From assembly GCA_036435485.1 (NCBI GenBank), contig JAZHRN010000137.1, positions 2,418,001-2,482,000 on the forward strand: a DNA stretch of 64,000 nt, read 5' to 3'. Shown piece by piece: positions 37,019 through 50,600 of the stretch; position 1 is the first letter of the stretch; every line of letters begins with the position of its first letter. The stretch is from Saposhnikovia divaricata (Eukaryota > Streptophyta > Magnoliopsida > Apiales > Apiaceae). The notes beneath the pieces were generated by a model that ran no database searches, was not told the DNA's origin, and saw only the letters and a program-made list of their open reading frames with translations. The position numbers and the translations under genes are program-made.

Positions 37019-39552
37019 ACAAAATGGTCCGACTTGATTTTTAACAATATCCCGTGTACTAACCCCTTTGAGAATTTTCCGAAAACCGAGTTTCGATCAT
37101 ATCAGCTCCGATTCCGGTCCGAATTGCGTCAAATAAAATTTCGTTGAATTCCAATAACCCATAGGAACAAAATATGTAAAAATATCCACAAAATGGTCCG
37201 ACTTGATTTTTAACAATATCCCGTGTACTAACCACTTTGAGGATTATCCGAAAACCGAGTTTCGATCATATCAGCTCCGATTCCGGTCCGAATTGCGTCA
37301 AATAAAATTTCGTTGAATTCCAATAACCCATAGGAACAAAATATGTAAAAATATCCACAAAATGGTCCGACTCGATTTTTAACAATATCCCGTGTACAAA
37401 CCACTTTGAGGATTATCCGAAAACCGAGTTTCGATCATATCAGCTCCGATTCAGGTTCGACCCGCGTCAAATAAAATTTCGTTGATTTCCAATAACCCAT
37501 AGGAACAAAATATGTAAAAATATCCACAAAATGGTCCGACTTGATTTTTAACAATATCCCTTGTACTAACCCCTTTGAGAATTTTCCGAAAACCGAGTTT
37601 CGATCATATCAGCTCCGATTCCGGTCCGAATTGCGTCAAATAAAATTTTGTTGAATTCCAATAACCCATAGGAACAAAATATGTAAAAATATCCACAAAA
37701 TGGTCCGACTTGATTTTTAACAATATCCCGTGTACTAACCCCTTTGAGAATTTGTCAAAAACCGAGTTTCGATTATATCAGCTCCGATTCCGGTCCGAAC
37801 TGCGTCAAATAAGATTTCGTTGATTTCCAATAACCCATAGGAACAAAATATGTAAAAATATCCACAAAATGGTCCGACTTGATTTTTAACAATATCCCGT
37901 GTACTAACCCCATTGAGAATTTTCCAAAAACTGAGTTTCGATCATATCAGCTCCGATTCCGGTCCGAATTGCGTCAAATAAAATTTCGTTGAATTCCAAT
38001 AACCCATAGGAACAAAATATGTAAAAATATCCACAAAATGGTCCGACTTGATTTTTAACAATATCCCGTGTACTAACCCCTTTGAGAATTTTCCAAAAAC
38101 TGAGTTTCGATCATATCAGCTCCGATTCCGGTCTGAATTGCGTCAAATAAAATTTCGTTGAATTCCAATAACCCATAGGAACAAAATATGTAAAAATATC
38201 CACAAAATGGTCCGACTTGATTTTTAACAATATCCCGTGTACTAACCCCTTTGAGAATTTGTCAAAAACCGAGTTTCGATTATATCAGCTCCGATTCCGG
38301 TCCGAACTGCGTCAAATAAGATTTCGTTGATTTCCAATAACCCATAGGAACAAAATATGTAAAAATATCCACAAAATGGTCCGACTTGATTTTTAACAAT
38401 ATCCCGTGTACTAACCCCTTTGAGAATTTTCCAAAAACTGAGTTTCGATCATATCAGCTCCGATTCCGGTCCGAATTGCGTCAAATAAAATTTCGTTGAA
38501 TTCCAATAACCCATAGGAACAAAATATGTAAAAATATCCACAAAATGGTCCGACTTGATTTTTAACAATATCCCGTGTACTAACCACTTTGAGGATTATC
38601 CGAAAACCGAGTTTCGATCATATCAGCTCCGATTCCGGTCCGAATTGCGTCAAATAAAATTTCGTTGAATTCCAATAACCCATAGGAACAAAATATGTAA
38701 AAATATCCACAAAATGGTCCGACTCGATTTTTAACAATATCCCGTGTACAAACCACTTTGAGGATTATCCGAAAACCGAGTTTCGATCATATCAGCTCCG
38801 ATTCAGGTTCGACCCGCGTCAAATAAAATTTCGTTGATTTCCAATAACCCATAGGAACAAAATATGTAAAAATATCCACAAAATGGTCCGACTTGATTTT
38901 TAACAATATCCCGTGTACTAACCCCTTTGAGAATTTTCCGAAAACCGAGTTTCGATCATATCAGCTCCGATTCCGGTCCGAATTGCGTCAAATAAAATTT
39001 TGTTGAATTCCAATAACCCATAGGAACAAAATATGTAAAAATATCCACAAAATGGTCCGACTTGATTTTTAACAATATCCCGTGTACTAACCCCTTTGAG
39101 AATTTTCCGAAAACCGAGTTTCGATCATATCAGCTCCGATTCCGGTCCGAATTGCGTCAAATAAAATTTCGTTGAATTCCAATAACCCATAGGAACAAAA
39201 TATGTAAAAATATCCACAAAATGGTCCGACTCAATTTTTAACAATTTCCCGTGTACTAACCCCTTTGAGGATTATCCAAAAACCGAGTTTTGACTATATC
39301 AGCTCGATTCAGTTCCGAATTGCGTCAAATACAATATCGTTGAATTCCAATAACCCATAGGAACAACATATGTAAAAATATCCCTAAAATGGTCCGACTA
39401 GATTTTTAACAATATCCCGTGTACTAACCACTTTGAGGATTATCCGAAAACCGAGTTTCGATCATATCAGCTCCGATTCAGGTTCGACCCGCGTCAAATA
39501 AAATTTTGTTGAATTTCAATAACCCATAGGAACAAAATATGTAAAAATATCC

Positions 39553-42500
39553 ACAAAATGGTCCGACTTGATTTTTAACAATATCCCGTGTACTAACCCC
39601 TTTGAGAATTTGTCAAAAACCGAGTTTCGATTATATCAGCTCCGATTCCGGTCCGAACTGCGTCAAATAAGATTTCGTTGATTTCCAATAACCCATAGGA
39701 ACAAAATATGTAAAAATATCCACAAAATGGTCCGACTTGATTTTTAACAATATCCCGTGTACTAACCCCTTTGAGAATTTTCCAAAAACTGAGTTTCGAT
39801 CATATCAGCTCCGATTCCGGTCCGAATTGCGTCAAATAAAATTTCGTTGAATTCCAATAACCCATAGGAACAAAATATGTAAAAATATCCACAAAATGGT
39901 CCGACTTGATTTTTAACAATATCCCGTGTACTAACCACTTTGAGGATTATCCGAAAACCGAGTTTCGATCATATCAGCTCCGATTCCGGTCCGAATTGCG
40001 TCAAATAAAATTTCGTTGAATTCCAATAACCCATAGGAACAAAATATGTAAAAATATCCACAAAATGGTCCGACTCGATTTTTAACAATATCCCGTGTAC
40101 AAACCACTTTGAGGATTATCCGAAAACCGAGTTTCGATCATATCAGCTCCGATTCAGGTTCGACCCGCGTCAAATAAAATTTCGTTGATTTCCAATAACC
40201 CATAGGAACAAAATATGTAAAAATATCCCTAAAATGGTCCCACTCGATTTTTAACAATATCCCGTGTACTAACCACTTTGAGGATTATCCGAAAACCGAG
40301 TTTCGATCATATCAGCTCCGATTCAGTTCCGAATTGCGTCAAATACAATATCGTTGAATTCCAATAACCCATAGGAACAAAATATGTAAAAATATCCCTA
40401 AAATGGTCCGACTCGATTTTTAACAATATCCCGTGTACTAACCACTTTGAGGATTATCCGAAAACCGAGTTTCGATCATATCTGCTCCGATTCAGGTTCG
40501 ACCTGCGTCAAATAAAATTTTGTTGAATTTCAATAACCCATAGGAACAAAATATGTAAAAATATCCACAAAATGGTTCGACTTGATTTTTAACAATATCC
40601 CGTGTACTAACCCCTTTGAGAATTTGTCAAAAACCGAGTTTCGATTATATCAGCTCCGATTCCGGTCCGAACTGCGTCAAATAAAATTTCGTTGATTTCC
40701 AATAACCCATAGGAACAAAATATGTAAAAATATCCACAAAATGGTCCGACTTGATTTTTAACAATATCCCGTGTACTAACCCCTTTGAGAATTTTCCGAA
40801 AACCGAGTTTCGATCATATCAGCTCCGATTCCGGTCCGAATTGCGTCAAATAAAATTTTGTTGAATTCCAATAACCCATAGGAACAAAATATGTAAAAAT
40901 ATCCACAAAATGGCCCGACTTGATTTTTAACAATATCCCGTGTACTAACCCCTTTGAGAATTTTCCGAAAACCGAGTTTCGATCATATCAGCTCCGATTC
41001 CGGTCCGAATTGCGTCAAATAAAATTTCGTTGAATTCCAATAACCCATAGGAACAAAATATGTAAAAATATCCACAAAATGGTCCGACTCAATTTTTAAC
41101 AATTTCCCGTGTACTAACCCCTTTGAGGATTATCCAAAAAATGAGTTTTGACTATATCAGCTCTATTCAGTTCCGAATTGCGTCAAATACAATATCGTTG
41201 AATTCCAATAACCCATAGGAACAACATATGTAAAAATATCCCTAAAATGGTCCGACTAGATTTTTAACAATATCCCGTGTACTAACCACTTTGAGGATTA
41301 TCCGAAAACCGAGTTTCGATCATATCAGCTCCGATTCAGGTTCGACCCGCGTCAAATAAAATTTTGTTGAATTTCAATAACCCATAGGAATAAAATATGT
41401 AAAAATATCCACAAAATGGTCCGACTTGATTTTTAACAATATCCCGTGTACTAACCCCTTTGAGAATTTTTCAAAAACCGAGTTTCGATTATATCAGCTC
41501 CGATTCCGGTCCGAACTGCGTCAAATAAAATTTCGTTGATTTCCAATAACCCATAGGAACAAAATATGTAAAAATATCCACAAAATGGTCCGACTTAATT
41601 TTTAACAATATCCCGTGTACTAACCCCTTTGAGAATTTTCCGAAAACCGAGTTTCGATCATATCTGCTCCGATTCCGGTCCGAATTGCGTCAAATAAAAT
41701 TTCGTTGAATTCCAATAACCCATAGGAACAAAATATGTAAAAATATCCACAAAATGGTCCGACTCGATTTTTAACAATATCCCGTGTACTAACCACTTTG
41801 AGGATTATCCGAAAACCGAGTTTCGATCATATCAGCTCCGATTCAGGTTCGACCCGCGTCAAATAAAATTTCGTTGATTTCTAATAACCCATAGGAACAA
41901 AATATGTAAAAATATCCCTAAAATGGTCCGACTCGATTTTTAACAATATCCCGTGTACTAACCCCTTTGAGGATTATCCGAAAACCGAGTTTCGATCATA
42001 TCAGCTCCGATTCAGTTCCGAATTGCGTCAAATACAATATCGTTGAATTCCAATAACCCATAGGAACAAAATATGTAAAAATATCCCTAAAATGGTCCGA
42101 CTAGATTTTTAACAATATCCCGTGTACTAACCACTTTGAGGATTATCCGAAAACCGAGTTTCGATCATATCAGCTCCGATTCAGGTTCGACCCGCGTCAA
42201 ATAAAATTTTGTTGAATTTCAATAACCCATAGGAATAAAATATGTAAAAATATCCACAAAATGGTCCGACTTGATTTTTAACAATATCCCGTGTACTAAC
42301 CCCTTTGAGAATTTGTCAAAAACCGAGTTTCGATTATATCAACTCCGATTCCGGTCCGAACTGCGTCAAATAAAATTTCGTTGATTTCCAATAACCCATA
42401 GGAAGAAAATATGTAAAAATATCCACAAAATGGTCCGACTTGATTTTTAACAATATCCCGTGTACTAACCCCTTTTAGAATTTTCCGAAAACCGAGTTTC

Positions 42501-42593
42501 GATCATATCTGCTCCGATTCCGGTCCGAATTGCGTCAAATAAAATTTCGTTGAATTCCAATAACCCATAGGAACAAAATATGTAAAAATATCC
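39553..42593. repeat. Transition block D-A-H-I-F-G-D-A-A-B-C-D-A2-E-F-C-D-A2
   Basis: This run of 18 monomers (3,041 bp, containing one B) links the 8-mer domain to the 23-mer domain. The first D still has AAATAAGATTTCG. The I at 40060 is the last of its kind in the window. The B at 41074 has GAGTTTTGAC preceded by CCAAAAAATGAG, and TCAGCTCTATTC instead of TCAGCTCGATTC. The A2 at 41580 has CTTAAT, a form used later in the 23-mer. Confidence 0.82.
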
Positions 42594-45500
42594 ACAAAAT
42601 GGTCCGACTCGATTTTTAACAATATCCCGTGTACTAACCAATTTGAGGATTATCCGAAAACCGAGTTTCGATCATATCAGCTCCGATTCAGGTTCGACCC
42701 GCGTCAAATAAAATTTCGTTGATTTCCAATAACCCATAGGAACAAAATATGTAAAAATATCCCTAAAATGGTCCGACTCGATTTTTAACAATATCCCGTG
42801 TACTAACCACTTTGAGGATTATCCGAAAACCGAGTTTCGATCATATCAGCTCCGATTCAGATCCGAATTGCGTTAAATACAATATCGTTGAATTCCAATA
42901 ACCCATAGGAACAAAATATGTAAAAATATCCCTAAAATGGTCCGACTCGATTTTTAACAATATCCCGTGTACTAACCACTTTGAGGATTATCCGAAAACC
43001 GAGTTTCGATCATATCTTCTCCGATTCAGGTTCGACCTGCGTCAAATAAAATTTTGTTGAATTTCAATAACCCATAGGAACAAAATATGTAAAAATATCC
43101 ACAAAATGGTCCGACTTGATTTTTAACAATATCCCGTGTACTAACCCCTTTGAGAATTTGTCAAAAACCGAGTTTCGATTATATCAGCTCCGATTCCGGT
43201 CCGAACTGCGTCAAATAAAATTTCGTTGATTTCCAATAACCCATAGGAACAAAATATGTAAAAATATCCACAAAATGGTCCGACTTGATTTTTAACAATA
43301 TCCCGTGTACTAACCCCTTTGAGAATTTTCCGAAAACCGAGTTTCGATCATATCAGCTCCGATTCCGGTCCGAATTGCGTCAAATAAAATTTCGTTGAAT
43401 TCCAATAACCCATAGGAACAAAATATGTAAAAATATCCACAAAATGGTCCGACTTGATTTTTAACAATATCCCGTGTACTAACCCCTTTGAGAATTTTCC
43501 GAAAACCGAGTTTCGATCATATCAGCTCCGATTCCGGTCCGAATTGCGTCAAATAAAATTTCGTTGAATTCCAATAACCCATAGGAACAAAATATGTAAA
43601 AATATCCACAAAATGGTCCGACTCAATTTTTAACAATTTCCCGTGTACTAACCCCTTTGAGGATTATCCAAAAACCGAGTTTTGACTATATCAGCTCGAT
43701 TAAGTTCCGAATTGCGTCAAATACAATATCGTTGAATTCCAATAACCCATAGGAACAACATATGTAAAAATATCCCTAAAATGGTCCGACTAGATTTTTA
43801 ACAATATCCCGTGTACTAACCACTTTGAGGATTATCCGAAAACCGAGTTTCGATCATATCAGCTCCGATTCAGGTTCGACCCGCGTCAAATAAAATTTCG
43901 TTGAATTCCAATAACCCATAGAAACAAAATATGTAAAAATATCCACAAAATGGTCCGACTTGATTTTTAACAATATCCCGTGTACTAACCACTTTGAGGA
44001 TTATCCGAAAACCGAGTTTCGATCATATCAGCTCCGATTCAGGTTTGACCCGCGTCAAATAAAATTTCGTTGATTTCCAATAACCCATAGGAACAAAATA
44101 TGTAAAAATATCCACAAAATGGTCCGACTTGATTTTTAACAATATCCCGTGTACTAACCCCTTTGATAATTTTCCGAAAACCGAGTTTCGATCATATCAG
44201 TTCCGATTCCGGTCCGAATTGCGTCAAATAAAATTTCGTTGAATTCCAATAACCCATAGGAACAAAATATGTAAAAATATCCACAAAATGGTCCGACTTG
44301 ATTTTTAACAATATCCCGTGTACTAACCCCTTTGAGAATTTTCCGAAAACCGAGTTTCGATCATATTAGCTCCGATTCCGGTCCGAATTGCGTCAAATAA
44401 AATTTCGTTGAATTCCAATAACCCATAGGAACAAAATATGTAAAAATATCCCTAAAATGGTCCGACTCAATTTTTAACAATTTCCCGTGTACTAACCCCT
44501 TTGAGGATTATCCAAAAACCGAGTTTTGACTATATCAGCTCGATTCAGTTCCGAATTGCGTCAAATACAATATCGTTGAATTCCAATAACCCATAGGAAC
44601 AACATATGTAAAAATATCCCTAAAATGGTCCGACTAGATTTTTAACAATATCCCGTGTACTAACCACTTTGAGGATTATCCGAAAACCGAGTTTTGATCA
44701 TATCAGCTCCGATTCAGGTTCGACCCGCGTCAAATAAAATTTCGTTGAATTCCAATAACCCATAGAAACAAAATATGTAAAAATATCCACAAAATGGTCC
44801 GACTTGATTTTTAACAATATCCCGTGTACTAACCCCTTTGATAATTTTCCGAAAACCGAGTTTCGATCATATCAGTTCCGATTCCGGTCCGAATTGCGTC
44901 AAATAAAATTTCGTTGAATTCCAATAACCCATAGGAACAAAATATGTAAAAATATCCACAAAATGGTCCGACTTGATTTTTAACAATATCCCGTGTACTA
45001 ACCCCTTTGAGAATTTTCCGAAAACCGAGTTTCGATCATATTAGCTCCGATTCCGGTCCGAATTGCGTCAAATAAAATTTCGTTGAATTCCAATAACCCA
45101 TAGGAACAAAATATGTAAAAATATCCCTAAAATGGTCCGACTCAATTTTTAACAATTTCCCGTGTACTAACCCCTTTGAGGATTATCCAAAAACCGAGTT
45201 TTGACTATATCAGCTCGATTCAGTTCCGAATTGCGTCAAATACAATATCGTTGAATTCCAATAACCCATAGGAACAACATATGTAAAAATATCCCTAAAA
45301 TGGTCCGACTAGATTTTTAACAATATCCCGTGTACTAACCACTTTGAGGATTATCCGAAAACCGAGTTTCGATCATATCAGCTCCGATTCAGGTTCGACC
45401 CGCGTCAAATAAAATTTCGTTGAATTCCAATAACCCATAGGAACAAAATATGTAAAAATATCCACAAAATGGTCCGACTCAATTTTTAACAATTTCCCGT

Positions 45501-47659
45501 GTACTAACCCCTTTGAGGATTATCCAAAAACCGAGTTTTGACTATATCAGCTCGATTAAGTTCCGAATTGCGTCAAATACAATATCGTTGAATTCCAATA
45601 ACCCATAGGAACAACATATGTAAAAATATCCCTAAAATGGTCCGACTAGATTTTTAACAATATCCCGTGTACTAACCACTTTGAGGATTATCCGAAAACC
45701 GAGTTTCGATCATATCAGCTCCGATTCAGGTTCGACCCGCGTCAAATAAAATTTCGTTGAATTCCAATAACCCATAGAAACAAAATATGTAAAAATATCC
45801 ACAAAATGGTCCGACTCGATTTTTAACAATATCCCGTGTACTAACCACTTTGAGGATTATCCAAGAACCGAGTTTCGATCATATCAGCTCCGATTCAGGT
45901 TTAACCCGCGTCAAATAAAATTTCGTTGATTTCCAATAACCCATAGGAACAAAATATGTAAAAATATCCACAAAATGGTCCGACTTGATTTTTAACAATA
46001 TCCCGTGTACTAACCCCTTTGATAATTTTCCGAAAACCGAGTTTGGATCATATCAGTTCTGATTCCGGTCCGAATTGCGTCAAATAAAATTTCGTTGAAT
46101 TCCAATAACCCATAGGAACAAAATATGTAAAAATATCCACAAAATGGTCCGACTTGATTTTTAACAATATCCCGTGTACTAACCCCTTTGAGAATTTTCC
46201 GAAAACCGAGTTTCGATCATATTAGCTCCGATTCCGGTCCGAATTGCGTCAAATAAAATTTCGTTGAATTCCAATAACCCATAGGAACAAAATATGTAAA
46301 AATATCCCTAAAATGGTCCGACTCAATTTTTAACAATTTCCCGTGTACTAACCCCTTTGAGGATTATCCAAAAACCGAGTTTTGACTATATCAGCTCGAT
46401 TCAGTTCCGAATTGCGTCAAATACAATATCGTTGAATTCCAATAACCCATAGGAACAACATATGTAAAAATATCCCTAAAATGGTCCGACTAGATTTTTA
46501 ACAATATCCCGTGTACTAACCACTTTGAGGATTATCCGAAAACCGAGTTTCGATCATATCAGCTCCGATTCAGGTTCGACCCGCGTCAAATAAAATTTTG
46601 TTGAATTTCAATAACCCATAGGAATAAAATATGTAAAAATATCCACAAAATGGTCCGACTTGATTTTTAACAATATCCCGTGTACTAACCCCTTTGAGAA
46701 TTTGTCAAAAACCGAGTTTCGATTATATCAGCTCCGATTCCAGTCCGAACTGCGTCAAATAAAATTTCGTTGATTTCCAATAACCCATAGGAACAAAATA
46801 TGTAAAAATATCCACAAAATGGTCCGACTTAATTTTTAACAATATCCCGTGTACTAACCCCTTTGAGAATTTTCCGAAAACCGAGTTTCGATCATATCTG
46901 CTCCGATTCCGGTCCGAATTGCGTCAAATAAAATTTCGTTGAATTCCAATAACCCATAGGAACAAAATATGTAAAAATATCCACAAAATGGTCCTACTCG
47001 ATTTTTAACAATATCCCGTGTACTAACCACTTTGAGGATTATCCGAAAACCGAGTTTCGATCATATCATCTCCGATTCAGGTTCGACCCGCGTCAAATAA
47101 AATTTCGTTGATTTCTAATAACCCATAGGAACAAAATATGTAAAAATATCCCTAAAATGGTCCGACTCGATTTTTAACAATATCCCGTGTACTAACCACT
47201 TTGAGGATTATCCGAAAACCGAGTTTCGATCATATCAGCTCCGATTCAGTTCCGAATTGCGTCAAATACAATATCGTTGAATTCCAATAACCCATAGGAA
47301 CAAAATATGTAAAAATATCCCTAAAATGGTCCGACTAGATTTTTAACAATATCCCGTGTACTAACCCACTTTGAGGATTATCCGAAAACCGAGTTTCGAT
47401 CATATCAGCTCCGATTCAGGTTCGACCCGCGTCAAATAAAATTTTGTTGAATTTCAATAACCCATAGGAATAAAATATGTAAAAATATCCACAAAATGGT
47501 CCGACTTGATTTTTAACAATATCCCGTGTACTAACCCCTTTGAGAATTTTCCGAAAACCGAGTTTCGATCATATCTGCTCCGATTCCGGTCCGAATTGCG
47601 TCAAATAAAATTTCGTTGAATTCCAATAACCCATAGGAACAAAATATGTAAAAATATCC
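42594..47659. repeat. Expanded copy of the 23-mer HOR, 30 monomers (5,066 bp)
   Basis: The order is E-F'-G''-D-A-A-B-C-E-J-A3-B-C-J-A3-B-C, then an extra B-C-E-J-A3-B-C, then D-A2-E-F-C-A2. Compared with the plain 23-mer to the right, seven monomers are duplicated. J and A3 first appear here, at 44114 and 44283. The E at 43945 has an A-like front (CTTGAT), unlike its counterparts. The J at 45970 has private changes (GTTTGGATC, CAGTTCTGATT), and the E at 45801 has CCAAGAACC and GGTTTAACC, so this extra stretch is somewhat more diverged. Confidence 0.85.
47361..47370. other. Single-base insertion in a C monomer
   Basis: The C monomer starting at 47321 reads CTAACCCACTTT where C monomers read CTAACCACTTT, giving 170 bp. 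The corresponding C monomers at 51206 and 60155 lack it. It lengthens a C run, so a sequencing error is possible. Confidence 0.88.
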
Positions 47660-50600
47660 ACAAAATGGTCCGACTCGATTTTTAACAATATCCCGTGTAC
47701 TAACCAATTTGAGGATTATCCGAAAACCGAGTTTCGATCATATCAGCTCCGATTCAGGTTCGACCCGCGTCAAATAAAATTTCGTTGATTTCCAATAACC
47801 CATAGGAACAAAATATGTAAAAATATCCCTAAAATGGTCCGACTCGATTTTTAACAATATCCCGTGTACTAACCACTTTGAGGATTATCCGAAAACCGAG
47901 TTTCGATCATATCAGCTCCGATTCAGATCCGAATTGCGTCAAATACAATATCGTTGAATTCCAATAACCCATAGGAACAAAATATGTAAAAATATCCCTA
48001 AAATGGTCCGACTCGATTTTTAACAATATCCCGTGTACTAACCACTTTGAGGATTATCCGAAAACCGAGTTTCGATCATATCTTCTCCGATTCAGGTTCG
48101 ACCTGCGTCAAATAAAATTTTGTTGAATTTCAATAACCCATAGGAACAAAATATGTAAAAATATCCACAAAATGGTCCGACTTGATTTTTAACAATATCC
48201 CGTGTACTAACCCCTTTGAGAATTTGTCAAAAACCGAGTTTCGATTATATCAGCTCCGATTCCGGTCCGAACTGCGTCAAATAAAATTTCGTTGATTTCC
48301 AATAACCCATAGGAACAAAATATGTAAAAATATCCACAAAATGGTCCGACTTGATTTTTAACAATATCCCGTGTACTAACCCCTTTGAGAATTTTCCGAA
48401 AACCGAGTTTCGATCATATCAGCTCCGATTCCGGTCCGAATTGCGTCAAATAAAATTTCGTTGAATTCCAATAACCCATAGGAACAAAATATGTAAAAAT
48501 ATCCACAAAATGGTCCGACTTGATTTTTAACAATATCCCGTGTACTAACCCCTTTGAGAATTTTCCGAAAACCGAGTTTCGATCATATCAGCTCCGATTC
48601 CGGTCCGAATTGCGTCAAATAAAATTTCGTTGAATTCCAATAACCCATAGGAACAAAATATGTAAAAATATCCACAAAATGGTCCGACTCAATTTTTAAC
48701 AATTTCCCGTGTACTAACCCCTTTGAGGATTATCCAAAAACCGAGTTTTGACTATATCAGCTCGATTAAGTTCCGAATTGCGTCAAATACAATATCGTTG
48801 AATTCCAATAACCCATAGGAACAACATATGTAAAAATATCCCTAAAATGGTCCGACTAGATTTTTAACAATATCCCGTGTACTAACCACTTTGAGGATTA
48901 TCCGAAAACCGAGTTTCGATCATATCAGCTCCGATTCAGGTTCGACCCGCGTCAAATAAAATTTCGTTGAATTCCAATAACCCATAGAAACAAAATATGT
49001 AAAAATATCCACAAAATGGTCTGACTCGATTTTTAACAATATCCCGTGTACTAACCACTTTGAGGATTATCCGAAAACCGAGTTTCGATCATATCAGCTC
49101 CGATTCAGGTTTGACCCGCGTCAAATAAAATTTCGTTGATTTCCAATAACCCATAGGAACAAAATATGTAAAAATATCCACAAAATGGTCCGACTTGATT
49201 TTTAACAATATCCCGTGTACTAACCCCTTTGATAATTTTCCGAAAACCGAGTTTCGATCATATCAGTTCCGATTCCGGTCCGAATTGCGTCAAATAAAAT
49301 TTCGTTGAATTCCAATAACCCATAGGAACAAAATATGTAAAAATATCCACAAAATGGTCCGACTTGATTTTTAACAATATCCCGTGTACTAACCCCTTTG
49401 AGAATTTTCCGAAAACCGAGTTTCGATCATATTAGCTCCGATTCCGGTCCGAATTGCGTCAAATAAAATTTCGTTGAATTCCAATAACCCATAGGAACAA
49501 AATATGTAAAAATATCGCTAAAATGGTCCGACTCAATTTTTAACAATTTCCCGTGTACTAACCCCTTTGAGGATTATCCAAAAACCGAGTTTTGACTATA
49601 TCAGCTCGATTCAGTTCCGAATTGCGTCAAATACAATATCGTTGAATTCCAATAACCCATAGGAACAACATATGTAAAAATATCCCTAAAATGGTCCGAC
49701 TAGATTTTTAACAATATCCCGTGTACTAACCACTTTGAGGATTATCCGAAAACCGAGTTTTGATCATATCAGCTCCGATTCAGGTTCGACCCGCGTCAAA
49801 TAAAATTTCGTTGAATTCCAATAACCCATAGAAACAAAATATGTAAAAATATCCACAAAATGGTCCGACTTGATTTTTAACAATATCCCGTGTACTAACC
49901 CCTTTGATAATTTTCCGAAAACCGAGTTTCGATCATATCAGTTCCGATTCCGGTCCGAATTGCGTCAAATAAAATTTCGTTGAATTCCAATAACCCATAG
50001 GAACAAAATATGTAAAAATATCCACAAAATGGTCCGACTTGATTTTTAACAATATCCCGTGTACTAACCCCTTTGAGAATTTTCCGAAAACCGAGTTTCG
50101 ATCATATTAGCTCCGATTCCGGTCCGAATTGCGTCAAATAAAATTTCGTTGAATTCCAATAACCCATAGGAACAAAATATGTAAAAATATCCCTAAAATG
50201 GTCCGACTCAATTTTTAACAATTTCCCGTGTACTAACCCCTTTGAGGATTATCTAAAAACCGAGTTTTGACTATATCAGCTCGATTCAGTTCCGAATTGC
50301 GTCAAATACAATATCGTTGAATTCCAATAACCCATAGGAACAACATATGTAAAAATATCCCTAAAATGGTCCGACTAGATTTTTAACAATATCCCGTGTA
50401 CTAACCACTTTGAGGATTATCCGAAAACCGAGTTTCGATCATATCAGCTCCGATTCAGGTTCGACCCGCGTCAAATAAAATTTTGTTGAATTTCAATAAC
50501 CCATAGGAATAAAATATGTAAAAATATCCACAAAATGGTCCGACTTGATTTTTAACAATATCCCGTGTACTAACCCCTTTGAGAATTTGTCAAAAACCGA

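Larger units (their letters stand above)
32794..39552. repeat. 8-monomer HOR (1,352 bp), five periods
   Basis: Periods start at 32794, 34146, 35498, 36850 and 38202. The basic order is D-A-H-I-A-D-A-A. D carries the mark AAATAAGATTTCG and A carries CCAAAAACTGAG. The mark AGATTTCG sits at 32911, 34263, 35615, 36967 and 38319, exactly 1,352 bp apart, and TACAAACC follows the same spacing. Period 3 has its second half replaced by I-F-G-D. Period 4 starts with an A/D chimera. Period 5 ends A-A-B-C and is therefore 1,351 bp. Private changes include 32873, 37561, 37912 and 38134. Confidence 0.93.
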
